Part shown: positions 39,496-52,815 of the stretch, piece by piece
How positions within the stretch are numbered: the stretch's first letter is position 1
Layout: each line of letters opens with the position of its first letter
NCBI RefSeq assembly: GCF_041146795.1
Contig: NC_135176.1
Span: 15,803,286-15,867,285 of the forward strand
Length of the DNA stretch: 64,000 bases
Direction of reading: 5' to 3'
From: Maylandia zebra
Lineage: Eukaryota > Chordata > Actinopteri > Cichliformes > Cichlidae
Program-made: the position numbers and the translations under genes
Notes under the pieces: generated by a model
What the model was told of the DNA's origin: nothing
Database searches by the model: none
Seen by the model: the letters and a program-made list of their open reading frames with translations, nothing else

Positions 39496-41358
39496 AAATT
39501 ATGTCACCTGCTTTGTGAAACTGTATCTATGTTTTGATTTGGTTTAAATATTTAAGATAGTCTATTTACTTTTAAATCTTAGGCTGTATATCCAAATTTA
39601 ATACAACATAACTGTAATTAAGGGTTTACAAGAACTATGAGCCAAAATCTACCCAGCCTTCTTCCTCTGGTGCTGGCTCCAGTGCAGGAATATGCTCCTA
39701 ATGCTGACCCCTGCTGTGGTTGCAGAACAATCAAAAGCCAATCTCCAACCAGTCTCAATAAATATTTTTTGGAATAGCAATTGATTGCAAGGCTGTACGT
39801 TTGATGAAAGGTGCTGATGAAAGTACTTCATCGGATGACTTTCATCTTGCATTTAAAGATTCCTCAAACCAATCAACCAAACAAATTGCCTCAGAAAAAA
39901 ATCTCAAAATTGACCACAGTGGTCATTTAATTTCTCATCCAGTGGATGGAACAGATTTCAAGGTAGAAAGGAACACTTTTGCAACTTGATGAGAATTACA
40001 TGCAGACACTGAGTGCAGTCTGATAAAAAGTGAAAAAAGCAAGAGTCTTTATTAACCTCGGCAGATTTTTTTCATATTAAACAAACTTGCACAACAAAAC
40101 ATCCCTACATCATGACAGGAGGAGCTCTATGCTAACAGCACAGTATACAATCAGACACAGAAGTAGTTGTCAACAGAGAGCAACTTAAATATGCCAAGAA
40201 ATTTGAGTGTAAAATAAAATAAATAGAAATAAGAAGGCAGAAAATTCTAAGGCTAAGCAGAACTATTGCTGAAGAGATGAAGGGGAACTGTCAAACTGAG
40301 CTTTTTTTGTGTGAAAGAAGGGTAAAAGTGCTGTATTTCTCTCAAGAGTAGGCGGACAGACTGGACCAAATACTGACTTTAAGGTAAGGCATCTGAACTG
40401 TAAGTAATTTACTCGTTTTTTTATTTTATTTGTATTGACATCGATGTGTAAATGGTAATGTCAAAAGCTGTTTTCACTGATATGTGTGATGAACCTTCAG
40501 TTAGATTCGACATCGAAATGCACCCTAAATTTAAATTATAAATAGAAAAACTAAAGTCAAAGAGTAAAATAAATAGTCTACAAACACACCACAGAGTGGC
40601 TCATTGAATGGATTGGAACCTTCAAAATACTGACATTCATCAATACTACACGATGCGCTAAGCTACAGTTGTACTGTAATCAGATGTTAGCTTTAAGAAA
40701 AAAAAAATCCACCTCTGTAATTACTGTCCTGACTGTCTTTACTACTCGCTTGAGAAACATCAGCAAAAAGGCTCTTCTCCCCTTTCTGTTTCTCCTTAAC
40801 AACACTGAATCAAAATCTACTGTACAGCAAAAACCCAGCAGGTGAACAGAAAGGTGGTACTTTGCTGATTTTAAGTCAAAGTATGACAAAAACAAAAGAA
40901 AAGAAAAACAGATTCTGGTTTTCTGAATGACGTGGGATTCACAGAGGAAGAATCATCCTTTTTATGGTCGTGGGAGAAATACTGAAAGCAGCCTTAGGAG
41001 TGAGCTGCACTAGCGTGCGGCTCATTGGGGAGGGGATACAAAAAGACGTCAGAGGAGGATTTGGGGGAATACAGAGGCTGTTGCCTCTTTCCTTTCACAG
41101 TCTTTTCTCTCTCTTGTTCTTCTTTTCGCCCTCTGTGTTTATACCCTTAGGTTTATTTATCTTTGTAGCATTTGGAAAATGGGCATATAGGTCCGTTGGT
41201 TTGTGTAATGTATAGAGAAGTACAAAAACATTATGTTTCATTGTGATATTTAACATTTCAGTTTTCCTTTTACAACCAGCTCCTTGTGTTCACGTGATTG
41301 CCCATGTTTCTCAAAATCTTCTTCATCCCTTCTTTTGTTTTCCTATGTTTGCTTTTCT

Positions 41359-41797
41359 CTAGACAAAGGCCTCTGGGATTTCAGAGCCGTTGATTTTGAT
41401 GTAGATCTTAGCATTGTCATCCTTCAGCTGCTGCTCTTTGTAGAGAGTCCGTCGGTACCAGATTAGGTAGAGAGGCAGCAAGAAGCCCAGCATGCTTAGT
41501 ACAAGGAGTCCAACATTGACCTAGAGGACAGTACAAGAATTAGCCACGCCCGAGGGCCTAATCTCTGATTGTGTTCATGTGTATGCATATCCATACCCAG
41601 AGTGGATCTCCACCCAGTGGTCCCATCATAGCCAAAAACAGTGGCTGCTGCAGCAGAGCAAACACAGCACTGACCAGAGACTGCATCCCTGTTAGACTTC
41701 CAAACAGTGACGAGGGATACCTGAGGACACACGAGACACGGCAGGTATCTTTAGCGTCTTAGTGTGAAGCTGCATCCACATATAGAAGAGTAAGATA

Positions 41798-41858
<61 letters not shown>

Positions 41859-44800
41859 CATGTGTGAGACTTACACAGCAGCATAAAGGCCACCAACAGC
41901 AGAGTGGATGAATCCTCTCACAACCGTGTGTAAGATAAATGACACAATCTAGGGAAAGATAAAAGTATAAGAAATTATTATTCATTATCATTTCAGAAGA
42001 TCAATCATCAAGTCTATTAGATTAAAAGATTAGCTACTCTTATCTATTTACTCTTACTTAGCTAACAGCTAAAACTGGTTAATCTTAGCTGTTAGCTAGT
42101 CTTAGTTATTAACACTTAGCTAACAACTAAGTATGGCTGATCTTGGCTAGCTGGTCTCAGCTATTAAAAATCAAATTAGCAGCTATGAAATAGCTGCTAA
42201 TTTGATTTTATCATTCAGGATAACTTTTCCATCTATTTCTAGAATTTCTGCTAAGCTAAGCAAAACAGTAAAAGTGTTTTGTTTTCACTTTGTCTTGCAA
42301 GAAAGTAAACATAAACACCTAAAAGTCTAACTGTACTGTGCAGTGTAGTATAAACTGCAGTCAACGGAGATTGCAATTTACATCTAGTGTTAAGTGTGAA
42401 AAATGTTGGTAAACTCAAGATGGACTACTCACCTGCAGGGGGAGATTAGGCACTAAGCACGTAATCCCAAATCCAACCAAAAGCAAGTTTGTGAGCAAGA
42501 ATGCTCGCAGTGCATTGGTCACCTTCTGAATCTTTCTGTCTCTGCGCTTGGTCTTTGTTTCTCCTCTTCAGGTTTGAAACAGAAAGAAGGAGAGGTCATT
42601 TTTCAGTCACAATAACCTTTTATTTTTGGCTCTATTAATCACATTCTGTGTCTAGAAATGTTGAGAATTTAACAAAGTGGGTTTGTCCTGCATTGCAAAG
42701 GATTGCTAGTATTTGACATACTTGTTTAAGGGTTCCTTGTCTTCTTGTCCGTCATCACAGTCCTTCAGCTTCCAGTCCATAATCTGACCAATCACAGGGG
42801 TGGTCATCAGGCAAAGTAGCTGCAGCACCCCGAAGATGGAAGAGTACAAACTCACTGAAAAAGAGATCAGGGTGAGCATACAATATAAAAGGATAAGGAG
42901 AAAGTTTAAAATACAGTGACAGTGTTTGAAAGAATATACCTATACTGACTTGGTTAATAGGACAGTATAGTTAATATTTAGCACCTAGTATTAGTGCTAT
43001 ATTGAGTGGAACAATGGTTGATGCAGGAGGGGGTAAGGTTGTGTGGGTTATTTCTATGGGCTAAGGGAGTAATGATACACGGAAACTGCATCACGTGAAA
43101 CTGCTCATATGGTGTGCACCCTTTGCTGCTAACGGGCAAAGTTAGTTAATAAGTACAGTAAATAGTCATTCCGTGCAGATTAAAGCAGAATGAAAGATCA
43201 AAACAACAGCCAAGGTCAACTGATGAAATAAAATAACTAGCTATTAAAAAAGGTGCTATTCAATGCTGTGAATGGTACTATTCACAGCATTGAATAGTAC
43301 TAATCACTGCTGTGATGCGTTTCTAAATTGTAAGTGTTTTCACCTTGAAATGTAACAGTCGAATGATTTAGTAATCTACTGATACAGAAGACTTCTTATC
43401 TTACCAACTTCCATTCTTTCCACTGAAAATCCAATTAAAACAAGTAAGCCAAACTGCTTTCAAGTTATGATTCATATTTGTTGAGAAAGAAACAGCAAAA
43501 GCATTCATGTTTAAGTATGCGTGCAAACTTCAAGCAAAGAGAAGTCGAGAAAGTGACCTGTATTGAGGTCTCCATCGGTGAGTGACTCCAGGACGCTGTT
43601 CATGGCTCCCATGTAGAACAAAAGACGAAGCTGAGTCATAGACATGGTCACTAGACTGAGCAGGAAAACTGGAGTGATGATAGTTTTAAAGAATGACTGG
43701 GCTGCAGAGGAGAAACGAAAAACGAAGAAGGGTAAATTCAGTGGATTTAAGTAAAAAGTGCATACATGGGTTCAGGTTTATAATACTGCAGTCTTACATT
43801 CTTCTTGTGGCTTGCACTCCATTTCCAGGTCCATGGTAGAGAGACAAAGATTGTTTCCATCTTTGGTAGTCAGCTCCTTTTGCTTTGTGTTGGTGCCCAC
43901 GCTCAGACGACGGCCCACTGTGGTCACTTGCTTGTAGAACTGCTGACCTGTGATTTTATGGTCGAAGCCAAGCCAGCTGAACTTGATCTTCACACTGAGG
44001 AAGCAAAGGATGAGAGAGGGATTAGAAGACTGGATAACAAGAATGGGAGTAGAGGGGATTATGTTAAGGGTAATAGAGAAAAGTGGAAAGAGATGGGACC
44101 ATGGGGGAATTGAACAATTAAAAAAAACTAACTGTTGGTGTGAATTGGCGCTATATAAATAAAATTGAATTTAATCAATTTGCATGTGTGTTACTAACGT
44201 GTAGTCCATATCTTCTGGGCCTGGGAATGGTTCCAGTGGCCAGTTGAAGAAGCAGTTCGTGAAGACCAGTCCTGCACAGGCGGCCCACACCACCAGAATC
44301 GTGATGAATGGTACGCCAAAGTCATAGATCACCTGTGTCCAAAACAAGGGCCCATAAATACAAAGTACAGTGCAAAAAAAGACATAGAGAAGACAGTTAT
44401 AGTCACAGTTCTTGGACTAAACCGGTCTGGGAATTCTAAGTTCTCACATGATTCTTATGGTGCACTTTGTTAATTGGGTTAGACAAAATCAAAGTTATCC
44501 TGTACTAATTGGCAGGAAAACCCACTCCTTGCATTTAACCCATCCTGAGAATTAGAACCAGTTCTCCTAATACTTCTGATAATCCATCTGTGGACCAGTT
44601 CTAGATTTTGGCAAGTGCCTTGATTGCCAAGATTAAGGTGCCAGGAGAAAATACGTAGCCTTCAGTGTTTGTTACCTTGACACCGGGAAAAGTGACAGCA
44701 GAGGATGCGTAGGAGCCGATCATCAGGGCGATGAAGGTTGAACGAAGGTCCCCAAACATGTTTGGTAGCTAGAAGAGAAACGAATGAAGAAACAGGGAAA

Positions 44801-47800
44801 GAGGCTGTGAGCTTTACAGTGTTTTTGTTCTCTAGATTTTTGCATTAGATAGCACAGCAACTGAGATTAGATATATTCAGTTATCTAAAGGAAAAAATGG
44901 GGAGGTCAACTGTTGTGCAGCTGCACTTAGTTTAGTTTGGGAGGGGGTGGAGGTAGAGGGTGTGGGTGCAGACTGGGGCACTGTGAGGCTGGTACCTACT
45001 GACAATGGGGTCACAGTTTACAGTAAGACCCAATTAGTAAGCAGACTTGGCACCATGGCGCGAACATCAGAGAAAACAAAAATGCAACAGAGTGACATGA
45101 AACCAGCCCACCTCGGTGTATGTAAATATAAAACAGCATCACATAACACACACAGCTGTCCAACATACGACACTACTGATGAGTTCTTTCCAGCTGAAAC
45201 AATCGGACGGGTCGGCTGAGGTGAGGTGACATTTGAGGACATAAAGATGTCTTTAATATACTTTTCTTTAAGAAAAAAAAATGGATTTGGAAGCCAAAAC
45301 GGGAGACAGCGGGTGACAACAAAACATCCGAATACAAAGGCATTCACAAGCTGTTCTGTTTTCAGGAGACTGAACAACAACAAGCTCATTCAATTACATA
45401 AGAGTGGGGAAAGCTAAGGAAGAGGTATGTGAGTGCTAAATTGAGAAGGCGTGTGCACCCAGGTTACCAGGATTTCCCAACACTTTAATCAGGAATAACT
45501 TGAAAACTCATCTCATTGAGTTTAAATGACTAAAGGTGCTGTGCACAAGCAACTGCTGGATGAAACCTAGAACGCGGAAGGTGAGCTGACATTAGCACTG
45601 AGCCAGTAGTGGCCACTGAGGGCAGCTGACTGTTACCCAACATCCCTCAGCTGAGAATGAATGCTTTAAGGTCTGCGGAGAAGTCACGGACAAGCAGTCA
45701 AGCAACAGGGTTGTGTCTAATGATTAACCCGAAACTGAGGCTTTCTTGTAAATTGAGCTGCTGAGGAGATGAAGTGAAACTTGGTGCGAGGGAAACATCT
45801 TTTTATGCACCACCTCTGGAGACTGACAGTAAAGGGAGCAAACAATTCTTTAAATCAAGGTTTTACTATAACACTGATATGAATGGCCATGGCAGCAAGT
45901 AATGAGAGACACGACAAATACAACAGGAGAAATAAAGGATGTAACAGCAAGAGTCAGTGCTGGTATAGAATCGGGATGTTTCACTGGGAGATTTAGTGGA
46001 GCAGAGGCCCTCTCCAGTGAACAGCATCACCATGGTAGAGAACTGGACTCCCATGTGAGTCACTGCAGGCTGAACTGATGTCAAGGCCAGAGAAGAAGCG
46101 GGGTGGATAATTGCAGGACAAGAATGCAAATAAATGATGATCTTTAGACTGTTTATCTCGGCTTTTGTATCCTTGCCTGTAGGGCTGATTACATTTAAAC
46201 TGTTTCAGGTATAAAGGCTTTTTCTTTGCTCCAAAGAATCTGTGAAATTTGATGAACTGAATCGAAGGATATGACTTCAGGAATTAGGCTCTCAACTGAA
46301 ATTTTAGACTTCCAAGAGTGATGCTGCTTGGTTTTTTTTTTAAAGTGGGAATTTCTGTGTTTAGGGACTGTGCAGCAAGTCCATTAAGTCTTTGCGAGAA
46401 CAGAGAAAAACGAGGGATAAGTAGGAGAAATTCTTGATTCCTCCTTCATGTCCTTTGTGAAGCACAATAATATCCCTCTAATCAACTCCCTTACCTGCTA
46501 TCTGACACTTGGCAGGGTAATCCCTAGGAACGTGTAGTTCAACATTAGAAAAAAGGCAAAGTTAAAAAAAAGAAGATTAAACAGGAGACAGGGTGGAACG
46601 TCAGACAAGAAGGGAGGGAGAAGGCGAGCAGGCAGGGAGCCAACAGGCTATTATAACAGAGCGAGTGAGACAAAGAGCTGTGTAGATAGAAACATACATC
46701 TGGACAAACATATTGCAGCAGGTGCAAGGACTCTATGGAACAAGGATTATAAAGCACACATCAGTGTGCACACTTACTGTGAGAGAGGTGAAGGTCATGC
46801 ACATGCCCCCGAAGCCATTGAAAGTAAGAGCAATGAAGATAAGGACGGAGAGTTCTGCAAAAAAACCCAAACAACTATATATAAATATATATAAAAGTCA
46901 AAATCCATACAGTGCTCCAAATGTTACAGTGCAAAAAAGACATTTGTTCATATGAACTCACCATTTGGTTTGTAGGCTCCATAAGCAATGAGTAGACAGG
47001 ACAATCCAAAGCAGGTGCTGAAAATATATGATTGTGTCACACTTCTGATAACAAGCTAACTAAAGCTCTATTTATGACTACACGTGTATTTTTCTCCATA
47101 CATCACAGTAAGTCTGGATAATTTCTTCCCTTCTTTGCTTACCTTCCCAGCAGTCTCAGTTTGCGAGGCCCATATTTATCCATGACAATCCCCAATGGCA
47201 GCGTGATGGCTGAGAGGAGGAAGGAGCCCACTGTGAAAGCCAAGTTCAGCATCTCATCCTGTTCTTTACAGATCAGCCAGCCGTTCATCCTCAGGGGCCC
47301 ATCCATAGGGACCAGGGGCCTCATCTCGACACCGTCTCCCAAACCCACCACACCAGCCTCACTTTCATAGTCATAAGTGTACTCATCAGACGCCTGTGCT
47401 GAATGAGACTGGGACAGATTGTAGTTGGAGCTGTTACCTAAGGACCGAGATAAAGGTTGGTAGAATATAAGAAGTTTTATAGGAATTATGCAAGTGGAAG
47501 ATATTCAATAAGTTTGGATGTTTCAGGCTGACTTAATGTGCCCTTTTTACTTAGAAGGTTTTTTTTTTATAATGCTGCGAAAAAACAAACACCACCCAAC
47601 TAAGATGCAGTGTTGTGGATAATCAGGAATTTTTTAGGTTCTCTTCTGTGGCTGAAGAATATAGCTCTGAATAGTTTACTTATATCTCTAATACATCAAT
47701 ACATACCAATCAAATGTGCACAGCCAGTTAGATTAATTGTGAACCTCAGCATAAAATAAAAAAAGTGCCCCTAAAGATTATGATATGGAATGCAATTTGG

Positions 47801-49850
47801 CTTTTATTGCTACTTTGGAATGATATGAACAAAACGTGATAAGCTAGCACTTGCAATAAACTTCACATCATTATCAGGACCTGCAAGGAGATAATGTGAA
47901 CAAGTGCAAAAGTCCAGAAGACGTCCAGGTGATGAAGTGAGGGGAGCTGCAGCTTTGGACCTTCTTAGCATTAGCTTTCCAGATCACGCTCTTCCAGTGC
48001 TATCAGCCACCGGTTATCTCTGGGAGGAAAAACGTGTGTGTGTGGCATCCCAACGTGAAACACTGTGACGCACTTCATGACCAAGTGCCAAAGTCTTCCC
48101 CAAGAAGACAGATCAGCATCTCATACCCTTTGAATCACTGGGACACAATGCTGACGGGAGCAGCTGAATGGCAAACTATATTGCTGAACGTGCAGTTAAT
48201 ACCCAACACTGTGTCCCTGTAGCATGTATAGCAAAATGTTTGACTGGGCATCCTGGTGCAAAATGACTTACAAAGGCTAGAAAAGGCATTAAGATGTTGG
48301 CACCGAGCTAATGCTGAACCCTGCACTAACACTGCACACAAAACGAGAAAAGGCAGCTTCTAAATGCATCGATATCTTTTGCTTTATTTCATTTGAAGTG
48401 ATCTGGTATTTCATAATTAAAATTCATAAAATGTTTATTACGAAACACAAAGCACAAAGTGCAGTCTATATATTTTAAATGCCAAATATGTGCTTCTTGT
48501 GCCGGTCTATGCTGGACCATTATCTTTCCATTTCGCCATTCTATTTTTTACTGTTTCCTGGTTTGATTTCTACTGCTCATCACTTTAGCTATCTCACCCT
48601 CTCTGCCCTTTGTCACTGAACTTTAAACTCACTTATTACCAGCTATAAATGCTTCCTGCTGATTACTTTGTTCCTCAATCACGTCACATGTTTGAAAAAA
48701 AGCTGAGCTGGTGCTTGCTGCTGTTCTCCTTTTTTTTTTTCTTCTCTTATGTCATCAGAACAAGATAAGATGACTGTGGCAGTTCTCCAGGAAGTTATTG
48801 CTCAACTTTTACTTGACTGGTGAGTGTGCACAGCTTCACAGCTAAAACATTTGCACTAGCCTATAAAATGTTGTTCCTTTGCAGGTAAATGTGTATGGGA
48901 CAGCTGTCAGCCTTTATAAGTTTTTATTGCTGAATGTTAATATTAGCCACTGGTGCAGAGGTGAGTAAAACATCCTGCTGCATGTTATAAATGCTCCAGG
49001 ACTTAGTATGGATACTAACATGTTTACCTCTTTCAGGCCATGGGACGCCACACAGTATCACCTCGGGTCCTCCTTTACGTTCCCCTTGTTTATTCTCTTT
49101 TAAAAGACCACACCAGGGTCACTTAGGCTGAGTGCATCAATCCAACCTTTGTTCTTAACGATACAAAGTACCTGGTGTAACTTTTGTCATAGTGTGGGAC
49201 TCTTGACATAAAGAGAGCAAGCTTTAAACAATACAGACTCAGGTAAAAGGATCAGCCGATCAGTCCATCATTGGTCTATGAGTTGACTCTCAACAAGTCT
49301 ACTGCACCATAAAACCTTTTATACTTTCACTTTAGACCAACTGACCTACCTGTTACACCTGTTCATTTGCCTGCTCAGATTTAATTTCCTGAGTCCTTAA
49401 AACAGGTTATGACACTTGTACAGAAAAAACCCTCATTCTCCCTAAAGAATGGAAGAGGCCAGAACACAGTAGTCTCGTATTACAACTGTTGAATAAAACC
49501 CGCTCCTAACTTAAGATCACCATTGCTGTCAATCACTTAATCCTTATTTTATTGGGATATTTCAGCGTACAAAAAGGAAAAAGTGCTTTCCAAAAGCTAA
49601 GTCAAAAAACCAATTGTCTTTTCTTTCTTTCTTTACAAGGCATCGCCATAACTATTTTGGTAATTATAAAACACAAGAGTTTCGACTTACCCTCCTCGCT
49701 GCAAAGGTACGAGTAGAAGCCCTCTGACTTGAGCATGATGAGGAGCGATCCCCATCCCAGCAGCACAGCAGAGAAGAGCAAATTCTCAATGATAGCAGTC
49801 ACTGCCATCCACCAGCGCCTGGCAAATGCTGTGGCCAGGGTTGGAGCCAT
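41359..49850 (-). CDS. slc43a2: Large neutral amino acid transporter, SLC43A2/LAT4
   Basis: LAT4 is a sodium-independent facilitative carrier of branched-chain amino acids, phenylalanine and methionine at the plasma membrane. Thirteen coding exons on the minus strand give about 593 residues: 49691-49850, 47143-47437, 46962-47017, 46778-46854, 44676-44768, 44199-44332, 43798-43994, 43558-43701, 42722-42854, 42433-42565, 41875-41948, 41597-41720 and 41359-41520. The start is [20 protein letters not shown]. About twelve hydrophobic segments are visible, such as [17 protein letters not shown] and [16 protein letters not shown], with an MFS-type signature [14 protein letters not shown] and a long central cytosolic loop with Lys/Thr-rich text. 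The end, [14 protein letters not shown], is close to the human C-terminus. The exon at 43558-43701 has a weak donor, GTCACT. Fish may carry two copies; a or b cannot be told. SLC43A1 is less likely because of the neighbours. Confidence 0.93.
41800..41854. repeat. (TG)n microsatellite
   Basis: About 27 TG units in the slc43a2 intron between exons 41597-41720 and 41875-41948, only 20 bases from the donor of the latter. Confidence 0.97.
42167..42209. repeat. Perfect 20-bp inverted repeat with 3-base loop
   Basis: Arms at 42167-42186 and 42190-42209 are exact reverse complements around GAA. The left arm reads AAAATCAAATTAGCAGCTAT. It follows a stretch (42035-42165) of repeated TTAGCTAACA-like words in an slc43a2 intron. 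Confidence 0.95.
43257..43298. repeat. Perfect 18-bp inverted repeat with 6-base loop
   Basis: Arms at 43257-43274 (CTATTCAATGCTGTGAAT) and 43281-43298 are exact reverse complements around GGTACT. It lies in the slc43a2 intron between 42854 and 43558. Confidence 0.95.
44120..44178 (+). repeat. LINE/SINE 3' tail fragment
   Basis: TTGGTGTGAATTGGCGCTAT followed by ATAAATAAAATTGAA is the shared 3' tail of many fish L2-type LINEs and SINEs. It sits just outside the slc43a2 exon at 44199-44332. Confidence 0.6.
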
Positions 49851-50547
49851 GGTTGATTGGGAAAAAAAGTTAAAGACAGAAGCAAAAAGCAAGAGGAGAG
49901 AGATTTAGGGGACAAAGAAAGAAAGGGAGAAAGAAGATGTAGCTGGAAGTGCAGAAAGAACCTCCCTGACTGACGCTCGGATGAAAGATCACAGCTCACT
50001 TATCTGTGAAGAGAAAAGAGCAAGAGGAGGGGGGGAGGTCTTACAGTTAGCCTATCACTGTGACAGACAGATAAAAAGGCTCACTTCTTTTTATAAGATT
50101 ACAAGATCAATCACTTAACTTTGAACCCAGCAGAGGAAGGCTGGCTGCACTGCATGGAAATCTGTGCTGTTTGTTTGTGGCACTTTTCTGATTAATTTAA
50201 AGTGTCTGTGTTAGTTAGATACAGAGAAGACGCTAAGCTCTACATCAACTAACATTAAGTGGTGAATGATTAACTTTTGTCATTGTAGGAAGATTATGAC
50301 ATCATGAGACAAAGACCTTGCATTACATTACAGGCACTTATAATACATGCACCCATAGTGGACTTTCTGCTGATTTCTGGAAAAACCAAACTGGTCTAAA
50401 CTGGACATGCACAGAAAATGGGATTCTCTCACTGCCCATGGCCCCTCATGCTCATCCAACCGCAGCTTTTCTCTGCAATTAGTGTGGCACATCCGCAGCC
50501 AGACAAACAATAAACAAATCAACGGGAACAGCCAACCTCTCTCTCTG

Positions 50548-50549
<2 letters not shown>

Positions 50550-50579
<30 letters not shown>

Positions 50580-50597
50580 GCACGCACGCACGCACAC
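50550..50597. repeat. (CT)n(AC)n microsatellite
   Basis: A CT run is followed by AC and then ACGC units, in the 5' UTR intron of slc43a2. Confidence 0.9.
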
Positions 50598-50852
50598 TGT
50601 CTGTTCAGCTAGTAGAATAAAAGTAGTTGCAGAGCTGCAGAGTTAGTTGTACGCCTCAACAAAATGACCAAATCAAACGAGAATACACTCCTGGAAATCA
50701 TTTAATTGTAGGAGCTGTTGTTGAATGCTTCATTTAATTAAAAAAAATGAAATCACTTTCCCACTCCTGTTTCAGTCATTCACTCTCTATAGCACACTTC
50801 AAAGCAAATTACAGATCTGCTTTGACATGTTCAGTGAGTCTTAATTTCTTAC

Positions 50853-50985
50853 CACTGCGGCTCAGAGCTGCTCCTTCCAGCTTCAAAGTGATGCCTTCTG
50901 GTAGGCTTTGAGTAACCTGGTTTCTGTGAAAATCCACTTTTATATACCAGCGTCGCCCGCACATAGCGCCCCCTATGGACATTAC
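50853..50985 (-). promoter_or_regulatory. slc43a2: slc43a2 TATA promoter and 5' UTR exon
   Basis: On the minus strand TATATAAAAG occupies 50937-50946. Transcription would start about 25-30 bases on, near 50910. The short non-coding exon would end at 50853 with a strong donor, GTAAGAAA, and splice to the acceptor before 50003, giving the exon 49691-50003 that holds the start codon. About 20 bases upstream of the TATA box, CCATAGGGGGCGCTA (50964-50979, minus strand) resembles a CTCF core. Confidence 0.7.
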
Positions 50986-52467
50986 CATGCAGTATGTCTG
51001 GACTCCAACCAGCCTTTATTTTGTTGACACTTTTATCACCAGATAGTTATATAATTTAATAATTGTGGGTCTAAAGCCATTATTTTTACTTTAATTAAAT
51101 GTGGTGAACTATGAAGAAAAAAAGAAAATAACCTGTGTCTAATTAAACAGATTTTACAGGTAATGACAGGAAATATGACGGTTGTGTGTATCAGTTGATA
51201 AAGAATAAGAGCAGACTTCCCCTATTTCAGTATTTACGCCACCTGTTTACTTATGTTAATCTGAGAAATTAGAGAAAATAAAACATCAAAAAAGAATACT
51301 CCATTGAAGTCTTTGTTAAAATTCAGCAACAGTAAAAGTTAAAGTCTTAAATCTTTAAAGTTGATTTAACTAAAGCTTCAGCATAACTGACCAAAACCCT
51401 CTTGAGCAACTCTTGTATTGAGTGTTTTTCTACACATAAGACTTTAAATGAGCTGCAGTTTTTATTTCCTGTACAGGATTCGCCCCTTCTTAATTTTTAT
51501 TATTGGTTTTGTTTCTTAGTTTAATTCTAAGCACACTGTTAAATGAAAAAAAAAAAACGGATCTGGTTAAAGCAAGTTAACACACGTTTACACCGAAATG
51601 TCAGAGTTATATCAGCAAACTTGTTTTTCAGGTTGGACACTTGAGTTTGTCCCCCTGCAGTGGACTGTGATTCAGCTCTAATCAATTGGCCACTCAATGA
51701 TTCAGTGACCACTGTGACCATATCTGCATAAACACTGATGTGCTGCTTTGTGTTGTTACAGTCTTCAGTATCTCACACTGAGAGCACTCTTTAAACCTTT
51801 CAACAGCAAAACAGTTAAACTAATGGGATCTCTCATCTCTAATTTTCAGCTCTAATCAGTCTGTTTGAATATCAAACAAGGGGCCAAATCTGTATGTTTA
51901 ACTGTTAATCTTAAGGTAAAAACCAAAAAAATATCCGGTATCTTTTAAATTGTGGCACACACATTGAGAACTTGCTGTTTTTTCATAGAATTAATGCCAC
52001 CTTGTGGCTTTTAGTGATCCTGGCACAGTCATCCAGGTTCATGGCCCATATGCAAAGCTCAAGCTCAGCTAAAAAACAGTAAAATGAGTCAAATTTGGGG
52101 AATTTGTTCAATTTTTTCGCCTTTCAGGTTCACAAAAATGCTGCTATTTTAAAACAGATAAATGTATTGTGACTGCTTTGCTTAACACTTTTACTCGTCT
52201 GTGGTATGTACCATGAGTACTGTTTAATCTCCAATAAATCTTTACTCTCTCTGGAATTTCTACTCATTAGTACTCATTTCTAAGCATAAATAAGTCTAGC
52301 TTGTCTTAAAAATATACTCTCCTCAAGTGTTCACATCTAGAAAAGAAATCTGTGGGTGTCTAGTGGGACAGATTGTTCCACATCCAAACCCAGCACTGTT
52401 GTGCTAGCACAAGAAAATGAATTACTCACACTGACGCATGCCACAGTGCAACTGAAAAAGTTTTTTT
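50986..52467. other. Intergenic gap between slc43a2 and ferroxidase genes
   Basis: No exon, RNA gene or recognisable mobile element was found in this AT-rich stretch. Its right edge meets the probable poly(A) signal of the ferroxidase gene. Confidence 0.55.
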
Positions 52468-52815
52468 TTTATTGCACATTCATACTTGAAATCCAGTATT
52501 TGGTAGCAGAAGTAAAAAAAAAAAAAATAAATAAAAATAAAAGCCAACATAGTGCAATATGACAGAAAGCAGCAACAGAAACAAATCCCAACTGTAAAAT
52601 GCTTTGTTTCCTTCATTCTAATGCATAAAGTCATCTTGAACATTATACATGATTGTAAAGTGGTATATATAATTTAACTGGCCTGGGCCATGCTTGATAT
52701 TTATGTACATGATCTCAATCAAACACATAAGTGACAGCAACTCCGTGTTTTATAAGTGCATCAGTGACCACTGTTATAATCCACACATATAATCTGTTGT
52801 CAGGGTCCCTCATCA
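52468..52815 (-). promoter_or_regulatory. Ferroxidase gene 3' UTR and poly(A) signal
   Basis: On the minus strand an AATAAA hexamer at 52468-52473 follows the stop codon (52816-52818) by about 340 bases. It is a plausible transcript end, followed by a T-rich/A-rich stretch. Confidence 0.5.

Larger units (their letters stand above)
37901..41150. other. Intergenic region between pitpna promoter and slc43a2 end
   Basis: No gene was found. It holds a GATA/GACA-type microsatellite and one complete SINE. The remainder, 39504-41150, is AT-rich and unremarkable; a minus-strand AATAAA at about 41151-41159 is a plausible poly(A) signal of slc43a2. Confidence 0.6.

Noticed and set aside
43257-43298. 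A microRNA precursor
   Set aside because: The 18-bp stem with a 6-base loop is shorter than an animal pre-miRNA stem, and the flanks do not extend the pairing.
45866-46129. An 87-codon minus-strand frame in an slc43a2 intron
   Set aside because: No recognisable domain, and slc43a2 joins in phase without it.
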